Under the pieces are notes generated by a model. It did not search any database. It saw only the letters and a list, made by a program, of their open reading frames with translations, and was not told the DNA's origin. 64,000 nucleotides of DNA from Iris pallida (lineage: Eukaryota > Streptophyta > Magnoliopsida > Asparagales > Iridaceae). Positions within the stretch are counted from its first letter, which is position 1. The number at the start of each line of letters is the position of its first letter. Shown here one piece after another: positions 10,201 through 21,629 of the stretch. Position numbers and translations under genes: made by a program. The stretch spans positions 18,343,053-18,407,052 of the forward strand of contig JANAVB010002199.1 in assembly GCA_029216955.1 (NCBI GenBank), read 5' to 3'.

Positions 10201-13200
10201 TGTGCCACATTTCACCTCAGAGTGCATCTATTCAGGTAAATGACTATGCAAGGATGTTCATATGTTAATACGAACTTTGTATATGAGTGACTATCCATCA
10301 ATCAAAATGTCGTTATATATGATAACGTAAGGATGTTCATATGTTAATAAGTTCATACATTCGTTCAAGTATCTAGTTCAGAGTAAACATGACATTGACA
10401 TCTATCACTTGCACCCTTTATTTGCAGACAGTGGTATGCTTTCCTTTCATGGGTGGTGTGCTAGAGCTGGGTACAACTGAATCGGTACGTATCCCTGAAA
10501 CTTTAAGTTATCTGGAACTACTGGACTCATTTTTACTGGAACTACAACAATTTTTGTGTATTATTTGAAGGTTTTGGAGGATACCAATCTCATTCAACGA
10601 GTAACAACTTACTTCTGGGAGGTGTCGATCCCCATTTCATCCGAGCAATCTATATCCAGCTCCCCAATGGCGGAAAAGGACGAAGACGACATGGATGGAA
10701 TTCTTGATCGGGTAATAGAGGATACAGTGATTTCAGAGAACCGTAACTTGGTACCCGGATGTCAGACCTTTCAACCTCCCTCTTTTGCTCTTCAATCCAT
10801 TGTCTCCAATGCACAAATCGGTCTAATTCAGGACAATGTGGAAGAACTGAACCCGATCCTATACGAGGAACTGAGGATCTGTTCTCCCGACAACAGTTCA
10901 AACGAGTTCTGCCCGAATCTTCACACTGACGATTCTTTCAGGATGGAGGGGCTCAACGGTGCCCCTCAGATTCCCGGCCAGCAGCTCATGGACGACGGGA
11001 TCAGCAATTGCCTGCGTGGCGGCTCTTTGAACTCGAGTGACTGCGTGTCGCAGTCCTTTGTGAACCCTCAAACACTAGATCTTGACCGGAACGAGCCTCA
11101 CTACCAGAGGACCCTTGCTGCCATTCTAAACAGCTCCAAAGGGTTGGCTTCGGCGACATGCACTCCTAGAGTTTCACATGCATCCAGCTTCACAAGCTGG
11201 GGAGGAGGCTCGACCTTCCCCATGCCTCTCAGTAGCACACCTCAGAAACTGCTGAAGAAGATCTTGGTCGACGCCGACTGTACCTTTGGCCGTCGACAAA
11301 CGAAGCCTCCCGAAGGAAATGGGAACTCGAATAGGGTGTACAAGTCGGAAGCAGATGACAATGGTATAAACCATGTGTTATCAGAGAGGAGGAGAAGAGA
11401 GAAGCTGAACGAGAAGTTCGTGATTCTCAAATCACTAGTTCCTTCCATTAGCAAGGTTAGATACTCTCATTCTTGTTCTTGAAAGAAACAAGAAAGTTGA
11501 TGAAGGTTCGCAATATCAGTATCGGAATCGGTATCGGACTCATTTCTATGAGTATCGATATCGGCGATATTGGTAGTATTGGCGGTTTCGGATTGGAGTA
11601 TCAGATTTTTTTTATCGAAAAACAAATAATTATTAATAAATTATTAATATTTAAAAATATATATTTTATACATTTAGGCATAATTTTAAGTATTTTTAGT
11701 GTTATTTCTTAGTAGTTTTGAAATTAAAAGAAGTAGTAGTCACCCTTACCGATTGGTTTACATGCAATAGATCAATTTTCTTCTTTTATATGCTGTTAGA
11801 TTATATTTGTAATATAAATATGGCCCATAAGCCCAAATGTAGACACTATATATATTGTAACAAACCCTAGCAATAAAAAGAAGGCATTATTTCCTACATG
11901 GTATCAGAGCCTCCCGAAAAACCCTAGCCGCCAGACTCTACATCTCCCTTCCCCTCCCGGCTCCGACTGAGCCTTCCGCCGATCCCGCTCCCGCCGATCC
12001 GCGACGATCCGCCGATCCCACGCCTGACCGCTCCCGCGCCGGTTAGCGCCGATCCGCCGCCGTACGCGCCCGCCGCCGTACGCGCCGCAGACCCGCCGCC
12101 GTACGCGCCAGCCCTTCCTGACAGCGCCGATCCGCGCCCGACCTGACAACGCCGATCCGATCCCGATCCCGACAGTGCCGATCCGCGCCGATCCTGACAG
12201 CGCCGATCCGCGCCCGACCGTGCCGATTCGTGCGCCTGACCGTGGCAGCCCTGTCCCTTGCCATCGCTCGGCATCGGCTGCTTCGGGAGATATTTAAGAT
12301 ACTGGCAACTCCCAACCAGTATCAGAGTGGCAACTCCCTTCCTCTTCTTCTTCTTCGGCTTTAGCTTTTTTTTGGGATATTTTAAGTTTTTGGTTTTTTT
12401 TTTATATAACAAAGCAAAGCAACAGTTTCTTCGGTTTGTGAGAAAGAAGCGTTGAGTTAGGCGAGTAGGAATTTTTGTACAAAGCAAAGCAAAATTTCCT
12501 CACCGATCCCGGCGCCCGACTGCACCGGCCGTCCCCTACGCGCCTGACTGCGGCAGATTCGTCGGAGTTGTACAAAATTTTGTACACCCGACATCCGCTC
12601 GCCCCTACGCGCCAGATCTGGCACCCCTGATCGCGGCCGATTCACCGCCGACCCCGTCCATCAGCGGCCGATTCGTCGGAGTTGTACAAAATTTTTGTAC
12701 ATCCGACATCCGCGATGGCAGATGATACTGCGTCCAGCTACTCCGTCGCGACTGGCGGTGGCGGTGCACACAACCCAAATTATCCTCATCCGAAGGATCC
12801 ATATTTTCTGAGTTCTGCTGATCAACCAGGAAATATCATTACTCCTATTGTTTTCCGTGGACCGAACTATGCTGAGTGGTCTCGGTCGATACGTCTCTCC
12901 CTAATCTCTAGGTGAAAGATCACTTTTCTGGAAGGTACTGAAGTCAAACCTGTTAATGATGCTAGTAAATTGCTTGATTGGAGATGCGTGCATGCGCTAT
13001 TGGTTCAATGGGTTCTTAATACCATTGATCCATCTCTGAAGAAATCTTTGTCGTACTTTGAGGAGATTTATCCATTGTGAAACTTGTTGGAGAAAAGATT
13101 TGTTGTTAGCAATGGCACTCGGAAGCAACAAATTAAGGTGGCTTTGGCTGAGTACAAACAAACGGCTTCGATGTCTGTGGAAACCTACTTTGGAAATTTG

Positions 13201-16200
13201 CAGTCTTTGTGGGATGAACAAGCTGCTTATTTTCCATTGCCTACTTGTACCTGTGGTGAACTTGCTGCAAAGCTACAGGCTATGAGGGATGAAGACCACT
13301 TTCAGGACTTTATGTATGGGTTGAATGCTGAGTTGTATGGTCATACCTGATCTAATCTTCTGGCTCAGGATCCTCAGCCAAGTTTAGATCGGACATACCA
13401 GACAGTCCGTGAGAAGGAGGATATGTAAAAATCTCAGGTCCAATCCGCTACTGAGGAGGTGTTAGCGCTGGCTATCAAGACTTCACCTCGTCTTTCTACT
13501 GCTTCTAATAGTAGAACCTCAGATTCCAGGGACAAATCAGGTATAATTTGTACTCATTGCAAGAAAACAGGTCATGATGTTGCAACTTGCTTTGCCAAGA
13601 TTGGCTATCCAGAGTGGTGGGAGACTCGTCCTCGGCGTGAGGGCGGACGTGGTGCTGGTTGTGGCCGAGGCCAGGCACCACAGCAGAGACGTGATGGGGG
13701 ACGCGGTACTGGTGGCGCAGAGGTTGTTCATCATGTCGCCGCTGCTAGTCATGGTGTTCCTGCTGGTCTTGCTGGAAGTTCGGCAGATATGATGCATGGA
13801 GGGTATCCTTCACCACTCTCAGGTGAATAATGGCAGAAACTGATGAGCTTGCTGGGTAACGACGATCCTTCCAAAGCAGGTTCTTCAAACTCTGATCGTC
13901 TGATGGGTAAAAATTCTTCTGTCACTTGGATATTCGATACTGGGGCTACTCTTCATACGACAGGTTCTCGTGACTGTTTAGTTGATTGCTTTGAGGGTCT
14001 TGTCTGTCCTGTGATTTTGCCTGATGGGAGTACTATTGAGGCTGTTCTGAGAGGCTAAGTATTTTTGACTGCTTCGTTGGTGTTGACGGATGTTCTTTAT
14101 GTTCCGATATTGACTTGCAATTTGATCTCTGTCTCACAATTGATTGGTGCCAGAAATTATGATATGTTATTTACTCCTGATTTGTGTTTTGTTCAGGACC
14201 GAAGTACGAGGATGGTGATTGGAGCAGGTGAACAAAGGGGTAGACTTTACTTCTTGGGGGAGGTTCCAGCTTCTTTGGCTTCGGTGATCCTGGCATGCAA
14301 AGAAAGTGATTCCGAGGTTTGACATAGTAGACTGGGGCATCCTTCAGATAAAGTAATGCAGACTTTACCTTTTCTCTCTGGTAGTAGTGTGTTTTCTCAT
14401 AAGGCTTGTGATATTTGCCATCAAGCTAAACAGACTCGTGATGCCTTTCCTGATAGTAGTAGTCGTGCTTTGAGATGCTTTGAACTTATACACTGTGATC
14501 TGTGGGGACCATATCGTGTTCCGTCATCTAATGGGGCACGATATTTTTTGACTTTGGTGGATGATTTTTCTAAAGCTGTTTGGGTTATTTTATTGACGGA
14601 TAAGTGTGTTGTTTATTCTATGTTTCTTAAATTCATTGCTATGGTGAAGCGTCAGTTTGGGACTGATATACGTCGTGTGCGGAGTGACAATGACACTGAA
14701 TTTAATTGTTTACGAGATTATTTTTCATCTCAAGGTATTTTGTTCCAAACATCCACCTCAACAGAATAGAAGGGTGGAAAGAAAGCATCGATATATTTTA
14801 AATGTAGCCAGGACATTGAGATTTCAGGATTCTCTTTTGGTGAATTTTTGGGGGGAATGTGTTCTGGGTGCATGTTATTTGATAAATAGAACCCCTTCTA
14901 GTATCTTGAATTTTAAGTCTCCTTATGAAGTTTTATATGATTCGGCTCCTTCGTATGATCATCTACGTATTTTTGGTTATCTGTGTTATGCGTATGATTT
15001 GAAATCCCAACATGATAAATTTGCTAGCAGGAGCAGAAAATGTATCTTTGTTGGGTATCCACTTGATAAAAAGGGATGGAAACTGTATGATTTGGAGACT
15101 GGTGAATTTTTTGTGTCCCGTGATGTTACTTTTTATTAAAAAGAATTTTCTGGGTGTGGCTCTGCTAGTGAGATGTCTTCTGCGACACGCCATCCATCTA
15201 TTGAGGTGCCGGGAGACGATATAAGGCTTTTGGAATGGTGCCGGATACGGTTGCTGAAGCCGGAGTGGTTGATGGTGGCTCGGCACCGAGTGGCGAGGAT
15301 GCACAGGTAGATGCAGAAGTATTGACAGGAGAGTCCGCTGGGGGTAATGCGGATACTACTGATGATACAGGGGATACAGTGTTGCCAGAGGTGCCCGACG
15401 AGGTAGTATTGGGAAGACGAATGAGAAAGAAATCACAGCCAGTGCGATTACAGGATTTTGTGACGAATGTTGTTCGAAGTAAAAGTCCCCCCCTTCACCA
15501 CAGTTCATTTGTTCCCGTCACTTCCTCAGGTACTTCGTATCCTCTAACACAATTTCTAAGTTATGACATATTTACTGTTGGACACAGAGATTTTCTTGCA
15601 GCTATCACTGCAGGTGTTGAGCCTACTTCATATCGTCAGGCCTCGCGAGATTCGGGCTGGCGCGCGGCTATGCAAACTGAAATACAGGCTCTGGAAGATA
15701 ATGGAACGTGGAGTCTTGTCGATTTGTCTCATGGGAAGAAAGCATTGGGAAGTAGATGGGTGTACAAAATAAAGTACAAATCTGACGGCAGTGTTGAGCG
15801 CTTAAAGGCACGGCTGGTTGTGTTCGGTAATCATCAGGTTGAGGGGATCGACTATTCACAGACATTCGTCCCGGTAGCTAAGATGCCTACAGTTCGGGCG
15901 TTCTTGGCTGTTGCAGCTGTGAGAGGCTGGACTTTGCACCAGATGGATGTGCACAATACTTTTCTTCATGGAGATCTGACAGAAGAAGTGTATATGAAGT
16001 TGCCGTCAGATTTTTCGCATAGTGAACCCAACAAAGTGTGTCGCCTGCGTAAGTTATTATATGGATTGAAACAGGCACCACGTTGTTGGTTTGCTAAGCT
16101 TGCTGCTTCTCTGATATCCTATGGATTTATTCAATCTCATTCAGATTATTCCCTTTTCTCCCTTTTTAAAGGGAAGGTAGAGTTGCATGTTTTGATCTAT

Positions 16201-18243
16201 GTGGATGACATGATTGTGTCTGGTAATGACACAGGTGCTTTAGATGCTTTCAAAAAGTACCTTAGTTCTTTCTTGCTTTCACATGAAGGACCTTGGTGTG
16301 TTGAAGTACTTTCTTGGCATCGAGGTGGCTCGGAGTGCAGAAGAAATTTCCTTGTGTCAAAGAAAGTATGCTTTGGACATCATTTCAGAATGCGGTTTGA
16401 TGGGGTCTCGACCTGCTGGCTTTCCCATGGAGCCCAATCACAAGCTGGCAGAATCGACTAGTCCAAAGATGGCGGATGCAGAGACTTATCGGAGGCTGGT
16501 TGGGAGGTTGATTTATCTATCGTTTACTCGCCCTGACTTAGCCTATGTTGTGCATATCTTGTCTCAATTCTTACAGGAGCCTCGACAAGATCATTGGCAT
16601 GCTGCTTTGAGAGTTGTCAGATATCTCAAACATGCACCGGGACAGGGTATTCTTTTGAAAGTTGATTATGATCTCCGTCTTTCTGGTTGGTGTGATTCCG
16701 ACTGGACCAGTTGTCCCTTGACTCGCTGCTCTGTTACAGGCTGGTTGGTATTTCTGGGAGGGGTCTCATATTTCTTGGAAGACCAAGAAGCAATCAACTG
16801 TTTTTCGATCTTCCGCTGAAGCTGAATACCGATCTCTTGCTGCGCTTGTTTGTGAGTTGAAATGGTTGAAGGAATTATTGGTGTGTTTGGGCGTTCGTCA
16901 GGAGTCTGCTATGTCGGTGTATTGTGACAGTCAGTCTGCCCTGCACCTGGCTCAGAATCCGGTATTTCATGAGCGCAGTAAGCATATTGAGGTGGATTTG
17001 CATTTTGTTCGTGATGCTATTCGAGATGGCACCGTAATAGCCTCGCATGTTCCTACTTCTTCTCAACTGGCTGACATCTTCACCAAGCCCCTTGGAAAGC
17101 ATGTGTTTGATTCTTTCCTTCCCAAGTTGGGCATTTGTGACTTGCATGCTCCAACTTGAGGGGGGGTGTTAGATTATATTTGTAATATAAATATGGCCCA
17201 TAAGCCCAAATGTAGACACTATATATATTGTAACAAATCCTAGCAATAAAAAGAAGGTATTATTATTTCCTACATATGCTTTTACAACCATATTATGCTT
17301 CAAACCCTTGTTGATTTGTCTTTTTCGTTCAATTTTCTTTGCCAAATTGAGCGGAAAAGAGACCCCCAATGTCGGTATCGGTCAGTATCGGGTATTGTTC
17401 GGTATCGGATCGTAACATGCCAAACCTTATCGGTATAGGCCGTATCGGATCGGTATCGGCCGATACTTTAAAGTATGCAAGAAACAAGTCAGTACCATGT
17501 ACATGCACATACTTGTAACATTGTAGACCTAAAATAGCATAAAATTGAAATATTAACTGTGAAGTGAATTTCGGGTGTTCTTGAAAACCATTTCGGCCTG
17601 ACCATTGTCGAGCAAAATTCTACTGCAGGTGGATAAAGCATCGATCCTTGGCGACACGATAGAGTACATAAAAAAGCTCGAGAGAAGAGTAGAAGAGCTG
17701 GAATCCTCCGCGGAGGTTGTGGTGCTCGAAGGAAGAGGAAGAAGGAAGCACCCAGATGTCGCGGAGAGAACATCCGATAACTACGGATCCAAGGAAGACG
17801 CCGGCAGCAGGAAGCCTCCGTCGAACAAGAGGAAGGCTCGTGACGTTGAGGAAGCGGAGGCCGACTGCAACCACTGGTTCCTGTCGAAGGATGGTGCGGT
17901 CGACATCAACGTCACCACGATCGAAAGGGAGGTTACGATAGAGATGCAGTGCCCATGGAGTGACAGTCTACTGCTTGAGGTAATGGAGGCAATGGGCAAG
18001 CTTAATCTGGATTCCCACTCGGTAAAATCGACAAGGGTCGATAACGTTCTTGGCCTCACCCTGAAAGCTAAGGTTTGGATCGGTTCTTAAAATTATTTTT
18101 CGCAGATTGTTTCTCGAAATGCACTTACTGATTCTGTCGATACTGATAACTGGTTTTGGAATTGGATACAGATCAAGGATACGATCACGGTATCGCCAGT
18201 AACGATCAAGAGGGCACTGCAGAGGGTGGTTGGCAAATGTTGA
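7253..18243 (+). CDS. GL3/EGL3: bHLH transcription factor of the GLABRA3/EGL3 (subgroup IIIf) type, 650 aa, eight exons
   Basis: Exons with consistent phases: 7253-7380, 8647-8901, 9991-10087, 10221-10235, 10428-10484, 10571-11455, 17629-18072, 18172-18243. Residues about 10-184 form the MYB-interacting MYC-N domain (RSIQWSYAIFW, AWGDGYYNGDIKTRKT, SPEDLTAAEWYYLVCMSF). A middle acidic region contains QLMDDGISNC and SLNSSDCVSQSF, hallmarks of GL3 rather than TT8. The bHLH at about 450-505 has the H-E-R pattern (HVLSERRRR) expected to bind E/G-boxes, then VDKASILGDTIEYIKKLERR. An ACT-like domain ends the protein. In Arabidopsis such factors join R2R3-MYB and the WD40 protein TTG1 to control trichomes, root hairs and anthocyanin. 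Exon 4 is only 15 bp. Intron 6 (6173 bp) splits the bHLH domain and carries a copia element. I chose the ATG at 7253 because the frame leads directly into the conserved N-terminus. Confidence 0.93.
7381..8646 (+). other. bHLH intron 1
   Basis: This 1266-bp intron has GT at 7381 and CTACAG before 8647. It contains T- and A-rich DNA and the cluster of 15-bp odd palindromes at 8040-8242 embedded in purine-rich (GA/GT) sequence. No gene is seen in it. Confidence 0.8.
8040..8242. repeat. Five 15-bp perfect palindromes in a ~98-bp tandem duplication
   Basis: GCCAAGTGACTTGGC (8040-8054) is followed by GCCAACTGAGTTGGC (8099-8113, 8197-8211) and GCCAACTCAGTTGGC (8135-8149, 8228-8242). Each is a perfect palindrome around one central base. 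The second to fifth arise from a duplication with a period of about 98 bp. A degenerate half-site (GCCAAGTGAATTTG) follows near 8343. They lie in intron 1 of the bHLH gene. Confidence 0.92.
8902..9990 (+). other. bHLH intron 2
   Basis: This AT-rich intron contains a loose cluster of GTATCG/CGATAC-like words at about 9430-9750, reminiscent of the TATCGG repeats elsewhere in the window but too degenerate to align by eye. No coding content is seen. Confidence 0.6.
10221..10235 (+). other. 15-bp micro-exon 4 of the bHLH gene
   Basis: CACCTCAG precedes and GTAAAT follows AGTGCATCTATTCAG, which encodes S-A-S-I-Q. Including it restores the continuous family motif LLAK-SASIQ-TVVCFPF; omitting it would delete five conserved residues but keep the frame. 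It is too short for ORF-based prediction. Confidence 0.85.
11510..11595. repeat. TATCGG-rich repeat, left of the copia insertion
   Basis: This is a cluster of TATCGG/ATCGGT words in bHLH intron 6. A related, better preserved cluster lies at 17361-17472, on the other side of the copia element. A third copy is inside the CACTA element at 47952-48060. AAGAAACAAG occurs both just before this block (about 11482) and just after the right block (about 17481) and may be a target duplication of the interrupted repeat. Confidence 0.55.
11794..11898 (+). repeat. Copia 5' LTR
   Basis: This 105-bp LTR runs from TGTTAG to CCTACA. It is followed immediately by the TGGTATCAGAGC primer-binding site at 11899-11910. 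Confidence 0.97.
11930..12714 (+). other. Copia leader, GC-rich, with duplicated segment
   Basis: About 11930-12260 is an unusually GC-rich stretch of CGCCGATCC-type words, giving spurious open frames on both strands. A segment of about 50 bp containing TTCGTCGGAGTTGTACAAAA occurs twice (about 12550 and 12665). It is untranslated leader ahead of gag. Confidence 0.7.
12715..17159 (+). pseudogene. Copia gag-pol polyprotein, degenerate
   Basis: All copia domains appear in order: gag from MADDTASSYSVAT, a CCHC knuckle (CTHCKKTGHDVATC), aspartic protease (WIFDTGATLHTTG), the GAG-pre-integrase motif (HSRLGHPS), integrase with HCDLWGPY, RSDNDTEF and VERKHRYI, reverse transcriptase with YVDDMIVSG, and RNase H (CDSDWTS; YCDSQSALHLA). 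At least seven in-frame stops occur (near 12913, 13078, 13348, 13426, 13828, 14056 and 14320), with further frameshifts near 14767, 15140, 16270 and 16800. Several stops look like TGG to TGA or CGA/CAA to TGA/TAA. The element cannot encode its own machinery. Confidence 0.93.
17167..17274 (+). repeat. Copia 3' LTR
   Basis: This 108-bp LTR is preceded by a G-rich polypurine tract (GAGGGGGG) and followed by the target duplication TATGC. It carries a small ATT insertion relative to the 5' LTR. Confidence 0.97.
17361..17472. repeat. TATCGG-rich repeat, right of the copia insertion
   Basis: GACCCCCAATGTCGGTATCG opens a run of TATCGG words ending CGGCCGATACTTTAAA. The same opening and ending occur at 47952-48060 inside the CACTA element, so this is a dispersed repeat family. 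Confidence 0.8.
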
Positions 18244-18407
18244 AGACCGGTTTTTCCTGGTAGCTTACTAATCCAATCCACTAATATAGCTGGGTAGATT
18301 CCGGAGCTCTTAGAGCGTCTCCTACTCTATTGTCTTGTAATATATCGTGGTTCCTATGTGTCATGAGGCACAAGACAACGTCTTTCTTAGATGGCACAAC
18401 TATAATC

Positions 18408-18422
18408 AATAAAGACAATAAA
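18408..18422 (+). terminator. Candidate poly(A) signals of the bHLH gene
   Basis: Two overlapping-style AATAAA hexamers (18408-18413 and 18417-18422) lie about 165 bp after the bHLH stop codon. Confidence 0.5.
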
Positions 18423-21400
18423 GTACGAAAAGTCTTCTCCGATGCAAAAAGTCTTGAGATGCTGACCTTTTTTTTGAACTTTTCATTGATAGAGCCCCTT
18501 CCCACCAATAGGTTGAGACATGAAAACACAATTTGACAGTGCAATTTAGGAGATAGGAATTGAAACAGGGTTTTATTCAATTCAAGAATTGACAGAATGT
18601 TTAGAAAAGGGTAAAGTAAAGTGCAATATCTTATTTATATGGAGGCCTTAACTACCTATAACCAATTGTTTGTTACAATGCTCTTTTTCTTCTAACAGAA
18701 CAGCCAACTGGACAAGTTCTTTGTATTAGTACTGTCCTTAGATGATGGTTGATGGCAGGTTAATGGCCAACTGCTTGATATAATGGCTAACTGCCTGATA
18801 CTAACTGATACCCTTCCCTGTTCAGTGGTCTTGATAATGGCTTGAGCTTGTGAGCTTAAGCTTGTGAACACTGATACCGATCCACGCTGATACTGAATGA
18901 GCCTGATACTTTACACTGGAGCTTGAGTGAGCCTATCAGCGAGCTAACTGATACTGACTGACACGGGTTCTGCATCACTAATCTTCTTCCCTTTTTTCTA
19001 AATATTTTTACTCATAATTGATGACGTGGAGGTGAAAACATTGTCAAGTGTATTGTTTAGAACTAGACATCCAATTTCACAATGTCTTCTATAACTTTTA
19101 CCATGTCAGCTTCACAATTTACTTGACAATTTGCATTGGAGAAAGATTTTTTTTTTTTTAAATAAAAAATTTGTCATTCTATGTGGCAACAACTTTTTTC
19201 CAAAATCAAAATAGGGTTGGAGATTCTCTTAGCACTTTCATCTTGTATCACAAAAGGTGTTTGGTTAGGTCAGACTACCACCACTTTCTTGTACTCTGAT
19301 GGTAATTAATTGAATTCTCATTAATGTAATCACATTAAGTCTACAACACTATGTATTTTGCTTTTGGTTCTTACCTGTCACCAAAGGAAAATATCTATAC
19401 TATATATTATATAATGGGAAAAGTTCAATTTCACCGTGAAACTTTTTTTTCTTCCAAATATACCCTTGTATCTGTATGATTGAAAATTTTGAAAGGTTTC
19501 ACCATGGAACTTTTAAGATTCCTAAAATGTCCTTAGCTTACATAATTTAATTAATTTGAAAATATAGTTAAGGGTGTAATCATAATTACAATACAATCAT
19601 CATTAATGTTCACTACCTCCATTAATACCTACTACTATAATAAATACTTACTATCCATTAGCATGTCTCCTCCCACCATTACTTTTTTATTTTTATTTTA
19701 TAAAAATATAATGGTATAAATACAAATTATTTACAAATATCTCATTTCCTCAAAAAAAAAAAAAAACTTCAAAAAACATATTTCATTGCGAATATTTGAC
19801 TTAAAAAAAGGAAAAAAGATAGCATAATAAAATATGGTAAAATATAAAATATTTTCTCCAAATAATTATAAGTAACTAATTATGCAACATCCCCTAATTT
19901 TTTTTTTTTTTTGATTATGCAACATATTAGCATGAAATACACGTGCAAATCATGTGCATGACCGTAGGTTTATTGTAGATAGATCCATGTTGGTGCCCCT
20001 TTCGTCTTGGGGCCCTGGGCGTCGCCCGGCGCCAGGGCCGCCCCTGCTCCCCACATGCGATACTGCAAGTTGGACTACCTTCCAATGCAAGGTTGTCCCC
20101 CTACTTGGTGAGGAAGGAAGAACTACTAAATTCTGCAATCTACAAAGAAATAGCATATTTGACCTATGAACTCACCAAGGGGGCAATAAACTGGTGCTAA
20201 TTGCAAGGAGAAGAACTATTTGAATAGGGTTAGACAAGCTTTCCAGGAAGCTGCTGCCAGCCTTATTGATCAAGGCTTGGACCATTGAATTTTGTGAATA
20301 AATACAAGACAATTGTAGCCCAAGTCTCATGCCTTTCCTTTGCCTTCACATGAGGAACAGAACCATTTTTTTGTTGCATTAAACTCTTGGTCTGCATTGA
20401 AACATTTGGAATTGAGCTCCTTAACTTGAGAGTGATGATTAGTCCTGGACTTCTTGCATTCTTAAAGCATCCTTCATTATTGGCTTCATGTTTCATTTCT
20501 TTACAGTTACTAAACCCTTGCTATCATGTGTCTGGTGCTGTGACTGTGACAGTTGAATAGAGCCCAACCATTACTAAGCCCCTTGTGATAGTTTGGGAGG
20601 AAGTTTTTATATAGAAAAAATAGTAAAGTTTCGATCTCGTCATCACCATCGTCATAAGCTTCATAAAAGAATTGGCAAAGTTTTATGACCGACTGACAAA
20701 CAATAGCTTGCAATCATAGAGTTAGAATTTTTGACCAAGATTTGAATAATTGTAGATAGGAAACATAATCTCCGAACTTGTGGTAATCAATGTCACTGGT
20801 GAAGAGTTGAATATGAACTCATAATTGTACTTTCAGTACAGGCTCTACCAAATTTTTTCCCCCGGATTTTAGAAACCATTTTAACAAGATAGAATGTCCA
20901 GGTCCACTTCTCTGGAGTGTTCGCATTAACCCAAGGTTGTAAAAGATGCTAAGCGCCAGCCGGGTGGACACCGGACACCTAGTGTGTAGTCCACCTAGAC
21001 ACCTAGTGTGTAGTCCACCTAGACGGCCACAGTTAAAAAAAAAACAAAAAGAACTACTGAAAATTACATAAAGGTCAATAAAACCCACAAATATGCATAG
21101 TTGGAGGTCGCAGGACCTAAGTGGATACCTAGACGGACATCGGATGAACACTATGCGTCTCGTAGGCCGATTTTTAGAACAGAGCATGCACCTGAGCTAT
21201 ATTTTATAACCAGTCTGATTTCTAAATCAGCAACAAGTGAAACAATGCCACATTTTATAAATATGCAGAAATTTAAAGCTAACCAAATTTTTTTTTTCCC
21301 TTTCCAAACGGTTCAAGTGCATCCATCACGGTGTTATGCTACTCGGTAGAATATGCTATTGCTTAACTACTGATCTGTAGTGGTACATTTACAAACATGA

Positions 21401-21629
21401 AAATGTATAAATCCACATTTCCACCAGAAAACACAAAGCATGGCAGAAGTTCTCGAAAATGTCTCAACCTTGCCACTCTTTGTCATTAATTTCAAGATAT
21501 TGCAATTAAGCAAGTCTTTCTTCAGCTCCACATGAACCAGGAAAAAAAATATGAACAAGTACATCATTTTTTTTTTACATCTGAACTTCTTATAACGTCT
21601 GGCAAAAAACAATTCATACAATCCAGATA
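18423..21629. other. Intergenic DNA, bHLH to dioxygenase
   Basis: The stretch is mostly AT-rich with no supportable gene. It holds a CTGATA-rich degenerate stretch (about 18770-18965), a short GC-rich island around 20010-20060 (GGCGCCAGGGCCGCCCC) that looks like an old transposon end, and a 25-bp tandem duplication at 20974-21023. The last few hundred bases are probably the 3' untranslated region of the minus-strand dioxygenase. Confidence 0.5.
20974..21023. repeat. 25-bp tandem duplication
   Basis: GACACCTAGTGTGTAGTCCA followed by CCTA is repeated twice in tandem inside a diverged repeat of CCTAGACGG-type words (about 20940-21170). Confidence 0.8.

Larger units (their letters stand above)
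11794..17274 (+). mobile_element. Complete Ty1/copia retrotransposon with very short LTRs
   Basis: The element is 5481 bp, in intron 6 of the bHLH gene and in the same orientation. The LTRs are 105 and 108 bp, start TGTTAG and end CCTACA, and are nearly identical (a few changes and a small insertion in the right copy). Perfect 5-bp target duplications TATGC flank it (11789-11793 and 17275-17279). TGGTATCAGAGC directly after the left LTR is the initiator-tRNA-Met primer site; a G-rich polypurine tract precedes the right LTR. Near-identical LTRs indicate a fairly recent insertion, yet the coding region is full of stops. Confidence 0.97.

Noticed and set aside
11924..12487. Long minus-strand open frames rich in Arg/Gly
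   Set aside because: They arise from the GC-rich CGCCGATCC repeats of the copia leader and have no recognisable domain.
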